Below, piece after piece: positions 1 through 8,689 of a stretch of DNA of 44,640 nucleotides. Numbering within the stretch: position 1 is the first letter of the stretch; every line of letters starts with the position of its first letter. The DNA lies in contig DAOUAE010000042.1 of NCBI GenBank assembly GCA_034433795.1, positions 1 through 44,640 of the forward strand. The letters run 5' to 3'. Position numbers and translations under genes: made by a program. The notes under the pieces were generated by a model. That model ran no database searches, was not told the origin of the DNA, and worked only from the letters and a program-made list of their open reading frames with translations. This DNA comes from DAOUAE01 sp034433795 (GTDB taxonomy: Bacteria > Chloroflexota > UBA6077 > FW602-bin22 > DAOUAE01).

Positions 1-39
1 GGGCGTGACTTCGGGGATGCGGAGGGTTATCCTGGCCAT
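1..39 (-). CDS. 5' end of an IS-borne gene, probable transposase (partial)
   Basis: Thirteen codons of a gene that leaves the window on the left, reading MARITLRIPEVTP. The start is supported by a perfect AGGAGG (48-53) placed 8 nt upstream. The same upstream sequence, ribosome binding site and first seven codons occur in inverted orientation at the right edge, so the gene is part of a repeated element. Transposase is an inference from this repetition; too little protein is present to assign an IS family. Confidence 0.5.
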   Translation of the reverse strand, partial: MARITLRIPEVTP

Positions 40-138
40 GGGGCAGGCCTCCTGGGGTGTGGTGGTGTGTTACCTGTATTCCAGGAGAGTCTGCCCCGTC
101 TTGTCCAGTCCCCTACCCACCGCCTGTGGGACAGTCAC
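1..138 (-). mobile_element. Left-hand insertion sequence end
   Basis: The 120 bp at 19-138 match the reverse complement of 44521-44640 with three substitutions and no gaps. Similarity stops abruptly at 138, where the reverse strand begins GTGACTGTCCC, so this is the likely element boundary. The element lies 17 bp beyond the stop codon of the SDR gene and does not interrupt it. Inward of the gene start are an untranslated leader of about 100 bp and the ribosome binding site. No target duplication can be tested because only one end of each copy is present. Confidence 0.65.
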
Positions 139-155
139 ACCAGATAGCCCCGGGT

Positions 156-893
156 TCAGGGGTCCGACCGTCCCTCGATCTCGGCGGCGTACTCCTCGGC
201 GTCGTCTTCAGGGCGATAGCCGAGGAGTTCGATGGCATCGGTGATGTCCCAGTGGCGGCGGCTGTTGCGGGAGATCGCGTAGAACACCCCGTACCGCAGA
301 GGGCTCTCGATCGCCCGCCAGACGATCTGCGCGCAGTCGCGCGGGCTCAGCCACATCCAGAGGGCGATATCGTTGATGGGTTTGGGCAGGAACCAGCCGA
401 TCCGCAGGCAGATGATCGAGAGCCCGTACTGGTCCACGTAGTAGCGGGCCAGCACCTCGCCGAACGCCTTGGAGACCCCGTAAAGTGAGTCCGGCCGCAT
501 CGGCTGGTGGCTGTAGACTGGCCACTGGCGGTCGCGGTCGTACATCCCCATCACATGGTTGGTTGAGGCGAAGACGATCTTGGGCACACCGGCCTGCCGG
601 GCCGCCTCGAAGACGTTGTAGGTGCCAATGATGTTGCGCTCCAGCACGCTCTCCCAGGAGGCCCGGGTGCTGGGGTCGGCCGCCAGATGGACGACGGCGT
701 CCACGCCCCGCATGGCCGGCGCGATCTCCGCGAATTTGCTGATATCGGCGATGACGATGTCGTCGACCGGGGGCCGCTCGGGGATCGTTTGGTGATAGTG
801 CAGTCGCAGGTCGTAACGGTCTTTCAGGAACTCGGCCAGGCTGCTGCCGATCCGACCAGCCGCTCCGGTGATGAGCACGCGTTTTCGAGTCAT
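156..893 (-). CDS. NAD(P)-dependent SDR/epimerase, uronate dehydrogenase-like
   Basis: A 245-aa extended-type short-chain dehydrogenase. The Rossmann glycine motif GAAGRIG is at residues 10-16, and the catalytic Tyr138 and Lys142 lie in YGVSK. The segment FASTNHVMG (108-116) resembles the SSNHV.G signature of uronate dehydrogenases, which oxidise glucuronate or galacturonate to the aldaric acid lactone. The length is close to that family (about 260 aa). The ATG has GGAG 8 nt upstream. It follows a small gene by 14 nt on the same strand and probably shares its promoter. The sugar specificity is inference; a UDP-sugar epimerase is the main alternative, but these are usually longer (above 300 aa). 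Confidence 0.75.
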   Translation of the reverse strand: MTRKRVLITGAAGRIGSSLAEFLKDRYDLRLHYHQTIPERPPVDDIVIADISKFAEIAPAMRGVDAVVHLAADPSTRASWESVLERNIIGTYNVFEAARQAGVPKIVFASTNHVMGMYDRDRQWPVYSHQPMRPDSLYGVSKAFGEVLARYYVDQYGLSIICLRIGWFLPKPINDIALWMWLSPRDCAQIVWRAIESPLRYGVFYAISRNSRRHWDITDAIELLGYRPEDDAEEYAAEIEGRSDP

Positions 894-907
894 CGGTCGC
901 TCTCCGT

Positions 908-1135
908 CTACGGCGTCGGCGGTCGCCGGGTCTGCCAGACTGCCTCCAGTTTCTCCCGCGCCTCCCGCAGCGTCCCCTGGGCGCTCTCCAGGGCCGCCGC
1001 ATCTTCGGGACTCAGAATCATGCGTTCCAGATAGTGCCGGACCCGTTCTTCCAGATCACGGACGGTCAGACAGATCGGTGCGAGCAGGGCGTAGGCTGAC
1101 TGCTCGCGCAGATGGAACTTCGGCCGGTCAGACAT
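908..1135 (-). CDS. Small hypothetical protein (75 aa)
   Basis: I do not recognise this family. It is predicted to be a soluble, mostly helical, charged protein (many Glu, Arg, Leu in the second half) with no signal peptide or membrane segment. The ATG at 1135 was chosen because AAGGAG lies 11 nt upstream and an extended -10 promoter lies about 45 nt upstream; a longer reading to 1279 would overlap the neighbouring glycosidase gene and read through the promoter. It precedes the SDR gene by 14 nt, so the two are likely co-transcribed. Confidence 0.6.
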   Translation of the reverse strand: MSDRPKFHLREQSAYALLAPICLTVRDLEERVRHYLERMILSPEDAAALESAQGTLREAREKLEAVWQTRRPPTP

Positions 1136-1178
1136 TGTCAGCCACTCTCCTTGCGGGACAGGGTGCCTGCGCGGGCGC

Positions 1179-1187
1179 ATTGTACCA
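1179..1187 (-). promoter_or_regulatory. Extended -10 promoter for the small gene and SDR pair
   Basis: On the minus strand TGG is followed directly by TACAAT (-10, five of six consensus bases). The expected start point is near 1172, giving a leader of about 36 nt before the ATG at 1135. The -35 position (TGCGCA at 17 bp) is poor, which fits an extended -10 promoter. Confidence 0.45.
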
Positions 1188-1211
1188 CAGGCCGGCCGTT
1201 CTGCGCAGCCC

Positions 1212-3527
1212 CTACGGGCCACGCCCCACCCAGGGCAGGAACCAGAGACGCTCCGGCGGGACAGTGACCAGCACAACAAGGCTGAGGTGCGTGGTGGTCG
1301 CCCGGATCTCCTGCCGAGCCGGATCGAGGCTGGTCGGCAGACGCTCCCAACCGTTCCCCACGGGAGCGGTGGTGTAGACCCGGAGAGTCGGCGATGTGCG
1401 CGTCGGGTCGCTCAGCAGAGTCCCGTAGGCGAAGACCAGGGTGAGCGGCTGGGCCAGCCATCGGATCGGCTGCCCCTCCTCGGTCGTCAGCTCCAGAGCC
1501 AGGGCGGCCAGACTGCGTCCGCCACCGAGGCCCGTCGGGGGCGGCGCCGCGCTCACTGTCAGCACCACGGTCCGCCCGTGTCCCTGCCCGTCGGTCGCCA
1601 CCAGAGCGGGCATCTCCAGACGATGGGCGGTCCCCGGCACCGGAACCGTCCAGACAACGCCAGGGAGCGGATCGAAGACGCCGACGAACGGCGTCGGGGT
1701 CGGGGGTGGGCCGGAGGGAGTCGGCGTTGGGGTTGGCCAGGGGGTGACCGTCGGCGTCAGCGTCGCCGTCGGCGCCGGTGGAGTTGCGGTCATCGCCGGG
1801 GTCGGATCGGGCCGGGGAACAGCGGTGGCGGAGGGGAGGGGCGTCCAGGCGGCGGTGGCAGTTGGGATGGGGGGAGAAATCACCGTCGGGCTGGGCACCG
1901 GTGTGGCCGTGAGGGTCGGGCTGGGCGAGGGCATCGGAGAACCGGGGACCACGGGGACGGTCGGGGTCACCGACGGGGTCGGTGTGGCCGGTGGAGTCGG
2001 CGAGAGGGTCGGTGTTGGGGTTGGCCAGGGGGTGACCGTCGGCGTCAGCGTCGCCGTCGGCACCGGCGGGGTCGCGGTCGGCGCCGGCGTCGCCGTCGGC
2101 GAGGGCAGAGAGAGCGCGCCCCAGCGGAGATAGCGTGGGCGGGGCTTGACCATCACACTGGTCTGGCCCGGGGCCAGCGCGATCGGCCGTCCGAGCGCGT
2201 CGAGCGCCGCCTCAGGGGGCTGGGGCACCGCGATGGTCACCTCGGGACCGGTTGGGTCAACACCGGTGAAAGGCCGGTAGCTCTGGTAGTCGGGTGGGCT
2301 GGTCCAGAGGGCCCAGATCCGCCGGCCGTCGGCGAACTGGTACTCGTACCCTTCCACCAGGTCCGTCCCCCGCTCGGCCGCCGTGAGCGGCCGCAGGCCG
2401 CTGGCTCCGCCGACCTGGGCGAGCATCGTCTGGTAGGCAGAGTAGGCCAGCTTGGGCGCCCCGGTGCTGTCCAGCAGACCGTGCCCTTCAAGAGCAGGCC
2501 CGCTCCCCCAGATATCTTTGAGGTTAAACCAGACGACCGTGCTCAGCCCGACCGCCTGCGCCCGGCTGTAGAGGGGCAGAACGTAGTTCGCCTGCCAGTC
2601 GGCACCGCCATTGGAGTAGGGCCCGCTCCAGGCTCCGCTCTCGGTGCAGACCAGAGGCTTGCTGACGCCAGAGGCGGCCATCCGGCTCTGAATGTATCGG
2701 GCCTTGCCCTGAATGTCCGGTCCCCAGGGCTCCCAACGCGGACGAAAGAGGGGGTAATAATGGAAGGCGATGGCATCGACGAAGGCAGCCCCGCCGAGAG
2801 CCAGGACGCGGTCCAGGAAATCCCGCCGGAACGGGCCGGGATTGGTCGGGTAAAGTTCGTCGTCGGTAAACCAGTCCATGGCCAGCCCGCCCATCCAGAC
2901 CACGGCCTCCGGGTCAGCCCGGCGGAGCGCCTGGCTGAACGCCTGGAGAAGAGCAACATAGGCCTCGGGAGCATTGCCGAAACAGCCGCCGAGGTCACGG
3001 CGGTAGAGGCTATCGGTGTTGTCGGGCTCGTTGTAGATCTCCCAGTGGTGGACCCCATAGGTCTGCGCGTAGCGCCGGGCGATGGTCTCCAGGGACTGTG
3101 CCAGCCGGGGCAGCTGGTCGGGCAAGACCGGTCCGCAGGTGATCGGCCCCAGACTGTCGCTGGGGACGGCCCAGGCTGGCGCATCGCGAATGGTCATTAC
3201 CGGCGGCGTGGTAATCCCAGCCGCCCGCATGTTCTGGAGTTGCTGGTCGAGATAGCTCCAGTTGTAGGCCCCGGGCTGAGGCTCGACGTTCTTCCAGACC
3301 AGCGACAGGCGCAGCATCACCGGCCCCAGGGCGCGGGCCTGGTCTAACCCGTTGGCGGTATCCGCCCAGGCGAGATGGAGGCCGTAGACCGCCGGGGCCA
3401 CGCCAGGCCGCACCGTCTGAGCCTGGACAGCTCTCCCGTGGGAGAACAGCCCCAGGCCAGCGAGCCCGAGCGTCCCCATCCCGAGGAGCAGACCGAGCCA
3501 CCAGATCGCCTGTCGCCCAGACCGCAT
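1212..3527 (-). CDS. Secreted clan GH-A glycoside hydrolase with Thr/Pro linker and C-terminal surface domain
   Basis: About 771 aa. Residues 8-36 are a signal peptide or signal anchor (hydrophobic run then AVQAQ). Residues about 45-380 form a GH-A type (beta/alpha)8 barrel of the GH39/GH5-like kind: acid/base Glu167 in YNEPDN and nucleophile Glu296 in LVCTESGAW. A short beta domain follows (to about 475), then a linker of about 150 residues made of T/P/A/V repeats, then a C-terminal domain ending in WFLPWVGRG. That last domain is related to the end of the giant protein encoded next to it. The start codons GTG 3530 and ATG 3527 are adjacent and no clear ribosome binding site is visible. It is exported and probably acts on or is displayed at the cell surface. 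The substrate cannot be told from sequence. Confidence 0.8.
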   Translation of the reverse strand: MRSGRQAIWWLGLLLGMGTLGLAGLGLFSHGRAVQAQTVRPGVAPAVYGLHLAWADTANGLDQARALGPVMLRLSLVWKNVEPQPGAYNWSYLDQQLQNMRAAGITTPPVMTIRDAPAWAVPSDSLGPITCGPVLPDQLPRLAQSLETIARRYAQTYGVHHWEIYNEPDNTDSLYRRDLGGCFGNAPEAYVALLQAFSQALRRADPEAVVWMGGLAMDWFTDDELYPTNPGPFRRDFLDRVLALGGAAFVDAIAFHYYPLFRPRWEPWGPDIQGKARYIQSRMAASGVSKPLVCTESGAWSGPYSNGGADWQANYVLPLYSRAQAVGLSTVVWFNLKDIWGSGPALEGHGLLDSTGAPKLAYSAYQTMLAQVGGASGLRPLTAAERGTDLVEGYEYQFADGRRIWALWTSPPDYQSYRPFTGVDPTGPEVTIAVPQPPEAALDALGRPIALAPGQTSVMVKPRPRYLRWGALSLPSPTATPAPTATPPVPTATLTPTVTPWPTPTPTLSPTPPATPTPSVTPTVPVVPGSPMPSPSPTLTATPVPSPTVISPPIPTATAAWTPLPSATAVPRPDPTPAMTATPPAPTATLTPTVTPWPTPTPTPSGPPPTPTPFVGVFDPLPGVVWTVPVPGTAHRLEMPALVATDGQGHGRTVVLTVSAAPPPTGLGGGRSLAALALELTTEEGQPIRWLAQPLTLVFAYGTLLSDPTRTSPTLRVYTTAPVGNGWERLPTSLDPARQEIRATTTHLSLVVLVTVPPERLWFLPWVGRGP
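1726..2061. repeat. 48-bp perfect direct repeat in the linker-coding DNA
   Basis: Positions 1726-1773 and 2014-2061 are identical over 48 bp and in the same reading frame. They code for the linker sequence TATLTPTVTPWPTPT. Identity at every third codon position shows a recent duplication or conversion event, not just conserved protein composition. The spacing of 288 bp is a whole number of codons, so recombination between the copies would delete 96 residues of linker without a frameshift. Confidence 0.85.
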
Positions 3528-3657
3528 CACTCACGGGTGCCGAAAGCCGGCGCCCGACCGACCGGCGGCCCAGACTCGTCCCGGCCCCCTCTGTCCCGGT
3601 GAAAGACGGCCCGGCGGCTGGGAGCGCTGATGCCCGTCCTCCTTCGACGGCCCCAGG

Positions 3658-6600
3658 TCACCACGGGACGCCCGCCCGTTGCAGGACGAACGGCGTGAAG
3701 ACCTTGGCCCGCACCGGTGAGGCCGCCAGGGTGAAGATCGTCAGGTGCGAGACGACGGCCGTGGCCTCCCCCGTCTGCCGGTTCACCACCGCCGGGATCG
3801 GCTGCCAGGTCTGTCCGCCGTCCGACGAGGCGTAGATGGTCACGATGGTCTCCGGCCCAATCGACGCCAGCTCCTCCGGGGTAAACCGGAAGGTGATGGT
3901 GAGCGGCTGGGCCAGTTGCTGGACCGGCTGGCCGGTATCCGCCCGGCTGATCTCGATGACCAGCGCCTTGACGGGCTGGGCGGCGGTCTGGCCCAGGGAG
4001 GGAGGTGGCGGCGTGGGCTTCACCTCGACGACAAACGAGACCGGCTGGCCCTGCTCATTCTGGACCGCATCCGGTCGCACCTCCAGGCGCAGTTCGCGGT
4101 TGCTGGTCTCGATGACCACGGGCGTGGGAGTCGGGGTGGGAACGCCCGGCGTGGGGAGGACCGGCGAAGGCACCGGGATCTGGGTGCGGATAGGCACCGG
4201 GGTCGGTGTCGGGGTTCGGGTCGGGGTGGGCGTCCGGGTGACGGTCGGGGTGAGGGTGGGCGTCGACGAGGGTGTCGGCGTCCCCACCAGGGGAGTGGCC
4301 GTCGGCGTGGGCGTCGCGGTGGCGGTGGGCGGGAGAGTGGCCGTTGGGGTGACAATGGGAGACGGTGTCGGGGTCGGCGGGAGCGTCGGCGTGGGGCTGA
4401 TCACCAGGGTAGCGGTCGGCGACGGCGTCGGGCTGGGAGTCGGCGTCGCCGTAGGAATGACGGTCGGCGTCGGCGTTGCGGTGGCCGTGGGCGGGAGAGT
4501 GGCCGTCGGGGTGGGTGTCGGCGTCTCGACGGGCGAGGGCACAGGCGTGGGCGTCAGGGTCGGGAGAGGAGTTATCGTCGGCGTCGCCGTTGGGGTGACG
4601 GTGGGAGACGGTGTCGGGGTCGGCGTGACGGTGGCGACCTCCTGGTACAGCAGGGTGGCCGTCGTCGTCTGGCCGGGCAGGACCAGGATCTCCTGCGGCA
4701 CGGCCTGGAAGCGGCCACCCTCAAGAGGATCGCCCGAGAGACGCCAGCGGGTCGAGATGGCCGGCGAGGCGCCGAAGACTGCGGCCAGGAAGGCACCATC
4801 CTGCCCAGCCGTCGTCACCACGTGTACGCCCTCCGAGGGCTCGCCGGGAAGACCATCGATCCGTATGGTCGCCCCCGCCGCCGGCAGGCCGTCCGACCGC
4901 TGGGCCACGCCCTGGACCAGGGCGTTCGGCTCGTAGAAGACGATGGGCGGCACCGCCACCTCCTGCTGCTGGAGCACACTCACCACCACCTCGACCGGGT
5001 CGCGCGGGAGAAAGCCACGGGGGATATCCTCAGCCATAACCTGGACCTGCCAGCGGCCAGTCTGATTCACCGGCAGACGGTACTGCCCCTGATTATCAGT
5101 TACCCCCTGGACGCTGATGGCCGTCCCCATCAACCGGGCCACCACCCGGGCACCCGGGAGCGGCTGGCCGCTCTCCTGGGCTGGCGCGAGGAAGGCGTAG
5201 GCCCTGTCGAGCAACTGCCCACTGCTTCCGGGCAGTGTGGTCGCCGTGTACTGGAGATCGACACCAACAATGATCTGACCCGGTGTCAGCGTCACCTCGC
5301 GAAGAGGCCGGACCAGCCCCGTCCGGGGGGCGCCCTCCAGCCGCCAGGTCAGGCCGCCCCCGGCCCCGCGCAGCCCCAGACGATAGGTGCCATCTACCCC
5401 CGACCGGGTGAAGGCCCGCCAGGCGCCGTCGGCGGTGGTCGCGGTGATAAAGCTATCAGACAGTGGCTGTCCGTTGGGATCAAGCACCCGGCCCGAGACC
5501 TCCGCCCCGTCGCTGGGCAGGAGAGGGAGATCGCGGTCGGCGGTCACGGTCTGATTCAGAGCCGTGACCACCGCCTGAGCGTCCGGGCCGACCAGGACAT
5601 ACTGATCCTTACGGGCCACGATCTGGTACGTGCCCGTGCGCGGGACGATCAGGCTGAAGCGGCCGTCGCTGCCGCTCTGGGTGGTGGCCGCCGGCGCCCC
5701 AAAACTCCCGCCCGCCAGGACCGCCAGGATCTCGGCCTCCGCCACCGGCCGTTGGCTGCCATCGGTCCGGACCACCTGTCCGGTGATCTCCGAGCCCAGA
5801 CCGAAGACGAAGTCGGCTGTGGTGCTTCCACCCCGCACGACCGAGACCGTCTGGGGAGCGGCGGGCACCAGCCGGGGCTGGCCGGGAGCCCGCCCGGGCG
5901 TCAGGGTGACGCTCTGCGGCTGGGTCGTCGAGAGGGCTGCCGCCGGCAGCGTGTACCGACCATCACCGCCGGTCGTGGTCGTGGCCCCGTAGGTCGCCTC
6001 GTAGTTGAACGTGCTGATCCGGATCGTCCCGACCCCACTGATCGGGACGCCAGCCAGCGGCGCCCCATCGGGGCCGGTGACCTGGCCGGTGATCTGCGCG
6101 TTGGGCTGGGGAACGTAGAGATCGGCCGTGATGGTTCCTCCGGCCGGATGTCCCTGGGCGTCGCCGGGCACGGTGACCGCCCGACTGAGAAGCGGGAGGT
6201 AGCCCGTGGGCGCGGTGCGCAACCGCCAGACCCCGGCCTCGTTGACCACCAGCGAGAACTGGCCCTGGCTGGTGGTCACCGTCGTCACACTCCGGGGGAG
6301 CGAGGTGTATTCAGCGCTCAGGAAGGCCTCGACCCGCACACCCCCCAGTGGCACAAACTGCATCCCTGTTGAGGTGAAGAGCACCCCACGCAGGACACCA
6401 CGGATGGTCGTGCCGGGCAGGAAGACCAGGTCCAGCCGGTTATTGCCGGTCTGGGCCAGGACCTGGCGATTCGCCACCGTCAGCGACGGATTGGTCGGAT
6501 GAGCACTGACCGAGACCTCCCAGAGAGCCCCGGCCAGGACCGGCAGGGAGTACTGTCCGTCGCGGTCGGTCAGCCCCTCGCTGACCAGTCCCTCTGAAGG

Positions 6601-8538
6601 CTCGCCCGTCAGGCCGGTGGCGAAGACCCGTACATTGGCGACCCCAGTCTGGCCATCCGGCTCCAGCACTCGTCCGCTGATGAACGCATCGGCCGGCCGC
6701 AGGACGATGGGCCCGACCGCCTTGGTCCCCGGTTGCCGGATCTCGCTCTCCACCACCGTCACCGAGAGCGCCGTCGCCGGACCGCTGAGATGCGGCATCC
6801 CCAGCCCCAGGGGCGTCGTTGCGTTCAGCGTGTAGAGACCGGCCAGCGGCGCCGGTATCTGAAAGTGTCCCTCAAAGTCGGTGGTCGCGATGTACACCAC
6901 CGGATCCGGGCTGGGCAGGGTGCTGCTCGCCGGCAGCACCGCCGTCACCTCGGCCCCGTAAAGCGGGCCTCCACCGGCGCTCTGGACCACCCCCTGGAGG
7001 GCCAGAAGACCATAGAGCAGGTCGATGGGCTGGAGAGTGGCTCCCGGAAGCACCCGGAGCTTGCGGACCGGCGCCAGCCACTCCGGATGGCCGGTGACCG
7101 GCCCCACGCTCAGGTAGACATCGGCGCCTGCCGCCATGCCCCAGAGAGGCAGAGTGTAGCGCCCGTCGGCCTCGACCGGCTGCTGGACCACATAGGGCAC
7201 CCGGTCGATGGTCTGACGGGCCAGAACCCGCACGCCGGCGACCGGCTGCCCCGCCGGATCGCGGACCTGACCGCTCAGCGTGCCGTTGGCGGTGTGGACC
7301 TGAAGGAGGCCGGCCTCGATCTCAGCCGGGAAAGGCTCGGGCACGGTGATGGTGACCGCCGGCCCGTTCAAGAGCGTCAGAGACTGGGTCTCGAGAGACC
7401 ACCGCCCGAACTGGCTGAGGAAGAGGGAGAAGGTGCCGTCAGAGGCGGTGGTTGTGCTGACCGTCACCGGAATGGTCGGCAGGGTGCCTCCTTCGATCCA
7501 GGTGGCCACCACCGGCACACCCCCGCGTCCGGTGCCGCTCTCATCGACCACCCGGCCGCGAACCCGAGTACCCGGACCAGCCGGGGTCGGGGTGGGGGTA
7601 GCGGTGAGGGTTGGGGTGAGCGTGGCCACGGGGGTGAGGGTCCCGGTGGGCGTCGCCGTCGCTGTGAAAGGCGGCGTGGGGGTCAGGGTCGGGGTGGCTG
7701 TGCCGACCGGCGGGGTCGCAGTCGGCGTGGGCGTCTCGGTGACCACCGGGGTCGCGGTGGGTGTAGCAACCGGTGTCCCGGTCGGTGTCGGGGTGGCGAG
7801 CGGCGTTGGCGTCTCAACCGGCGTGGGGGTGCTGGTGAGCGTCGGCGTAGGGGTCAGCGTGGGCGGCGTGGTCGGCGTGGGGGTGAAAACCGCCGTGGCC
7901 GTTGGCGAGAGGGTAGGGGTCGCGGTCACCGTGGCCGTTGGGGTCAGGGTGACGGTCGGCGTCGGCGGCGGCGTGATCGTCGCCGGAACCAGGCGGACCT
8001 GGCCGACCAGGAAGGCCTGGGGAACCGTTGGGGTCGGGCTGAGCGTGGGCGTCGCCGTGACCGTTGGCGTCGCCGTCGGGGGGACAACCGACAGGTTGAC
8101 GTGGCGGAGTGATCGGTCGCCGGTGAAGACCAGGCTGTCCGGACCCGTCGCCTGGGCGACGACCCCATTGACCCGAAAGATAACCGTCTCACCGACCTGC
8201 ATGCCCGGGATCGGCGGGCTGGCCGACGGGTCCTCGCCGTAGACCCGCATATACCCATAGATCCCCTCGCGACCAGGGTCCACTGTCCAGCAGCCGGCGC
8301 GCACGCCACGGGGCGAGAAGGCCTCGACCCGCGTACCGGCCGGGGCCGGGGCGCCAGCGATCGTGAGGTCGCCCCAGAAACCATGGAAGGTCGGGGTCTG
8401 CTGGTCGGGGGGCGTGCAGTCGGTCTGGAGAGAGAAGCGGGGGCCAGCGGTCTGAGCAGTAAGGCTGGCCAGCACCGGCCAGGGCATCAGGCTGAGCAGC
8501 AGGACGATGACCAGAAGAGAGGATAGAGTCCGGCGCAT
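3658..8538 (-). CDS. Giant secreted protein with ten carboxypeptidase regulatory-like repeats
   Basis: 1626 aa from the ATG at 8538, which has a GGGGGAG ribosome binding site 5 nt upstream. Order of parts: signal peptide (1-29); a two-cysteine domain (about 40-152, Cys41 and Cys83, YGYMRVYGED) shared with the protein encoded at 11968-12945; a Thr/Pro linker (about 153-340); ten tandem Ig-like units of the CarboxypepD_reg (PF13620) type, each beginning like SGQVRDPAGQPVAGVRV and ending with a D/Q-G-x-F/Y strand; a second Thr/Pro linker (about 1340-1490); and a C-terminal beta domain ending VFTPFVLQRAGVPW. No catalytic motif is visible. A stalk or adhesin-like cell-surface role is inferred. It lies between the secreted glycosidase and yfhO on the same strand. 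Confidence 0.8.
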   Translation of the reverse strand: MRRTLSSLLVIVLLLSLMPWPVLASLTAQTAGPRFSLQTDCTPPDQQTPTFHGFWGDLTIAGAPAPAGTRVEAFSPRGVRAGCWTVDPGREGIYGYMRVYGEDPSASPPIPGMQVGETVIFRVNGVVAQATGPDSLVFTGDRSLRHVNLSVVPPTATPTVTATPTLSPTPTVPQAFLVGQVRLVPATITPPPTPTVTLTPTATVTATPTLSPTATAVFTPTPTTPPTLTPTPTLTSTPTPVETPTPLATPTPTGTPVATPTATPVVTETPTPTATPPVGTATPTLTPTPPFTATATPTGTLTPVATLTPTLTATPTPTPAGPGTRVRGRVVDESGTGRGGVPVVATWIEGGTLPTIPVTVSTTTASDGTFSLFLSQFGRWSLETQSLTLLNGPAVTITVPEPFPAEIEAGLLQVHTANGTLSGQVRDPAGQPVAGVRVLARQTIDRVPYVVQQPVEADGRYTLPLWGMAAGADVYLSVGPVTGHPEWLAPVRKLRVLPGATLQPIDLLYGLLALQGVVQSAGGGPLYGAEVTAVLPASSTLPSPDPVVYIATTDFEGHFQIPAPLAGLYTLNATTPLGLGMPHLSGPATALSVTVVESEIRQPGTKAVGPIVLRPADAFISGRVLEPDGQTGVANVRVFATGLTGEPSEGLVSEGLTDRDGQYSLPVLAGALWEVSVSAHPTNPSLTVANRQVLAQTGNNRLDLVFLPGTTIRGVLRGVLFTSTGMQFVPLGGVRVEAFLSAEYTSLPRSVTTVTTSQGQFSLVVNEAGVWRLRTAPTGYLPLLSRAVTVPGDAQGHPAGGTITADLYVPQPNAQITGQVTGPDGAPLAGVPISGVGTIRISTFNYEATYGATTTTGGDGRYTLPAAALSTTQPQSVTLTPGRAPGQPRLVPAAPQTVSVVRGGSTTADFVFGLGSEITGQVVRTDGSQRPVAEAEILAVLAGGSFGAPAATTQSGSDGRFSLIVPRTGTYQIVARKDQYVLVGPDAQAVVTALNQTVTADRDLPLLPSDGAEVSGRVLDPNGQPLSDSFITATTADGAWRAFTRSGVDGTYRLGLRGAGGGLTWRLEGAPRTGLVRPLREVTLTPGQIIVGVDLQYTATTLPGSSGQLLDRAYAFLAPAQESGQPLPGARVVARLMGTAISVQGVTDNQGQYRLPVNQTGRWQVQVMAEDIPRGFLPRDPVEVVVSVLQQQEVAVPPIVFYEPNALVQGVAQRSDGLPAAGATIRIDGLPGEPSEGVHVVTTAGQDGAFLAAVFGASPAISTRWRLSGDPLEGGRFQAVPQEILVLPGQTTTATLLYQEVATVTPTPTPSPTVTPTATPTITPLPTLTPTPVPSPVETPTPTPTATLPPTATATPTPTVIPTATPTPSPTPSPTATLVISPTPTLPPTPTPSPIVTPTATLPPTATATPTPTATPLVGTPTPSSTPTLTPTVTRTPTPTRTPTPTPVPIRTQIPVPSPVLPTPGVPTPTPTPVVIETSNRELRLEVRPDAVQNEQGQPVSFVVEVKPTPPPPSLGQTAAQPVKALVIEISRADTGQPVQQLAQPLTITFRFTPEELASIGPETIVTIYASSDGGQTWQPIPAVVNRQTGEATAVVSHLTIFTLAASPVRAKVFTPFVLQRAGVPW

Positions 8539-8660
8539 GCTCACTCCCCCACCGACCAAACCGGTCCAGGACAATGGTCAGTCCCCGGGCTCTCTGGCCA
8601 GGGTCGGTGTCCGCTGGGAGTGAGTCTAGAGAGGCGTTTGCCGGCCGCTTATGAGGTAGG

Positions 8661-8689
8661 TCACAGCGGGGCTGTGAAAAACTCACAGC
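8661..8689. promoter_or_regulatory. Three alternating copies of a 7-mer able to form two exclusive hairpins
   Basis: TCACAGC (8661-8667), GCTGTGA (8671-8677) and TCACAGC (8683-8689). The middle copy can pair with either neighbour, giving stems of 7 bp with loops of 3 or 5 nt. The right-hand copy contains the stop codon of the YfhO-like gene, and the array lies about 125-150 bp upstream of the giant surface-protein gene. It could be a weak terminator, an attenuator or an operator. There is no T-run behind it in the direction of transcription. Confidence 0.4.

Noticed and set aside
4120..4640. Short periodic repeats that look CRISPR-like
   Set aside because: Periodicity is 6-12 bp from Thr-Pro codons inside a coding frame; no spacers of constant length and no cas genes.
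3745..8112. Very long plus-strand open frames opposite the repeat protein (Arg/Gly- or Val/Gly-rich)
   Set aside because: They are mirror images of the Thr/Pro linkers and GC-biased codons of the minus-strand gene, with low-complexity composition and no ribosome binding site.
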